From contig CAZVOD010000048.1 in assembly GCA_964628385.1 (NCBI GenBank), positions 1 through 33,906 of the forward strand: DNA of 33,906 bases, written 5' to 3'. The DNA comes from JANQPA01 sp964628385. Lineage in GTDB: Bacteria > Bacteroidota > Bacteroidia > Chitinophagales > Saprospiraceae. Position 1 is the stretch's first letter. Each line of letters starts with the position of its first letter. Below, piece by piece: positions 33,694 to 33,906 of this stretch. The translations under genes were made by a program, and so were the position numbers. The notes beneath the pieces are model-generated. The model ran no database searches. It saw only the letters and a list, made by a program, of their open reading frames with translations, and was not told the DNA's origin.

Positions 33694-33845
33694 ACAATAA
33701 GGTTTGGTAAGATTACCTTTGCATTATAAGATTATGATTAAAAAAAATTGTTTAAAATAATTATTCCTTGATCCTTCCTATTCACCTATCAACAAGAAGC
33801 GTATTTACTACGAGGATTTCCCTACAGCCCATCTGGGAAATCCTC
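33691..33845 (+). ncRNA. Possible small RNA or leader unit
   Basis: TACCTTTG at 33714-33721 fits the TAnnTTTG -7 box, with TTTA at 33691-33694 in place of TTTG and a 19-bp spacer. About 90 bp further on is a perfect 11-bp-stem hairpin gaggatttccc/gggaaatcctc (33812-33822 with 33835-33845). The span between has only an 8-codon frame (ATG at 33734). This could be a short RNA with its own terminator, or an attenuator leader for a gene beyond the window. Only the hairpin is solid. Confidence 0.3.
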
Positions 33846-33906
33846 ACTTTCTGGGTTCATCAAAAATAGTTCCACTCATTTCCACAAAATGTTTTAAATT
33901 TTTTAT

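Overview
This window looks like chromosomal DNA of a gliding-type or marine Bacteroidota, most likely of the Saprospiria/Cytophagales kind. The evidence is two giant secreted proteins with a type IX secretion (T9SS) C-terminal sorting domain, two outer-membrane proteins with the CarboxypepD_reg-like N-terminus typical of this phylum, a Reg_prop/Y_Y_Y sensor kinase with a NarL-type response regulator, a 6-bladed-propeller lipoprotein, and a promoter of the Bacteroidota form TTTG-N21-TAnnTTTG. No tRNA, rRNA, CRISPR array or complete insertion sequence was seen.

Layout. 1-1.5 kb (+): a small cysteine-rich exported peptide and a propeller lipoprotein. 1.5-6.5 kb (-): a putative membrane GTPase locus made of a four-TM protein with a large periplasmic helical loop, a P-loop GTPase and a coiled-coil single-TM protein. 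An FRG-domain protein lies upstream, separated by 626 bp full of inverted repeats. 6.7-19 kb (-): two tandem paralogous T9SS cargo proteins (2395 and 1452 aa). The larger carries eight extra HYR-like repeats at its N-terminus. Between them lies a probable frameshifted gene remnant. 19.3-23.1 kb (-): a two-gene unit of a HEAT-like exported protein and a DUF5686-type outer-membrane protein. 23.1-23.9 kb: an intergenic palindromic element. 23.9-24.1 kb (+): a 74-aa basic helical protein with its own promoter and hairpin terminator. 24.2-26.6 kb (-): a TonB-dependent receptor. 26.7-29.3 kb (-): fabH-like, DUF6794-like and HEPN-like genes in one run. 29.6-33.6 kb (+): a response regulator and its likely partner kinase. 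The last 270 bp hold a terminator and a possible small-RNA or leader unit.

How the genes may work together. The regulator and kinase form a plausible two-component pair. The giant proteins are likely surface adhesins or matrix proteins exported by T9SS machinery encoded elsewhere. The best candidate for an undescribed system is the GTPase/membrane-protein triplet with its FRG neighbour. By topology it would link a cytoplasmic nucleotide switch to two periplasmic helical domains. A second defence-flavoured candidate is the HEPN-like protein with an intact R-x4-H motif. All functions are inferred by eye from sequence; no database search was run.
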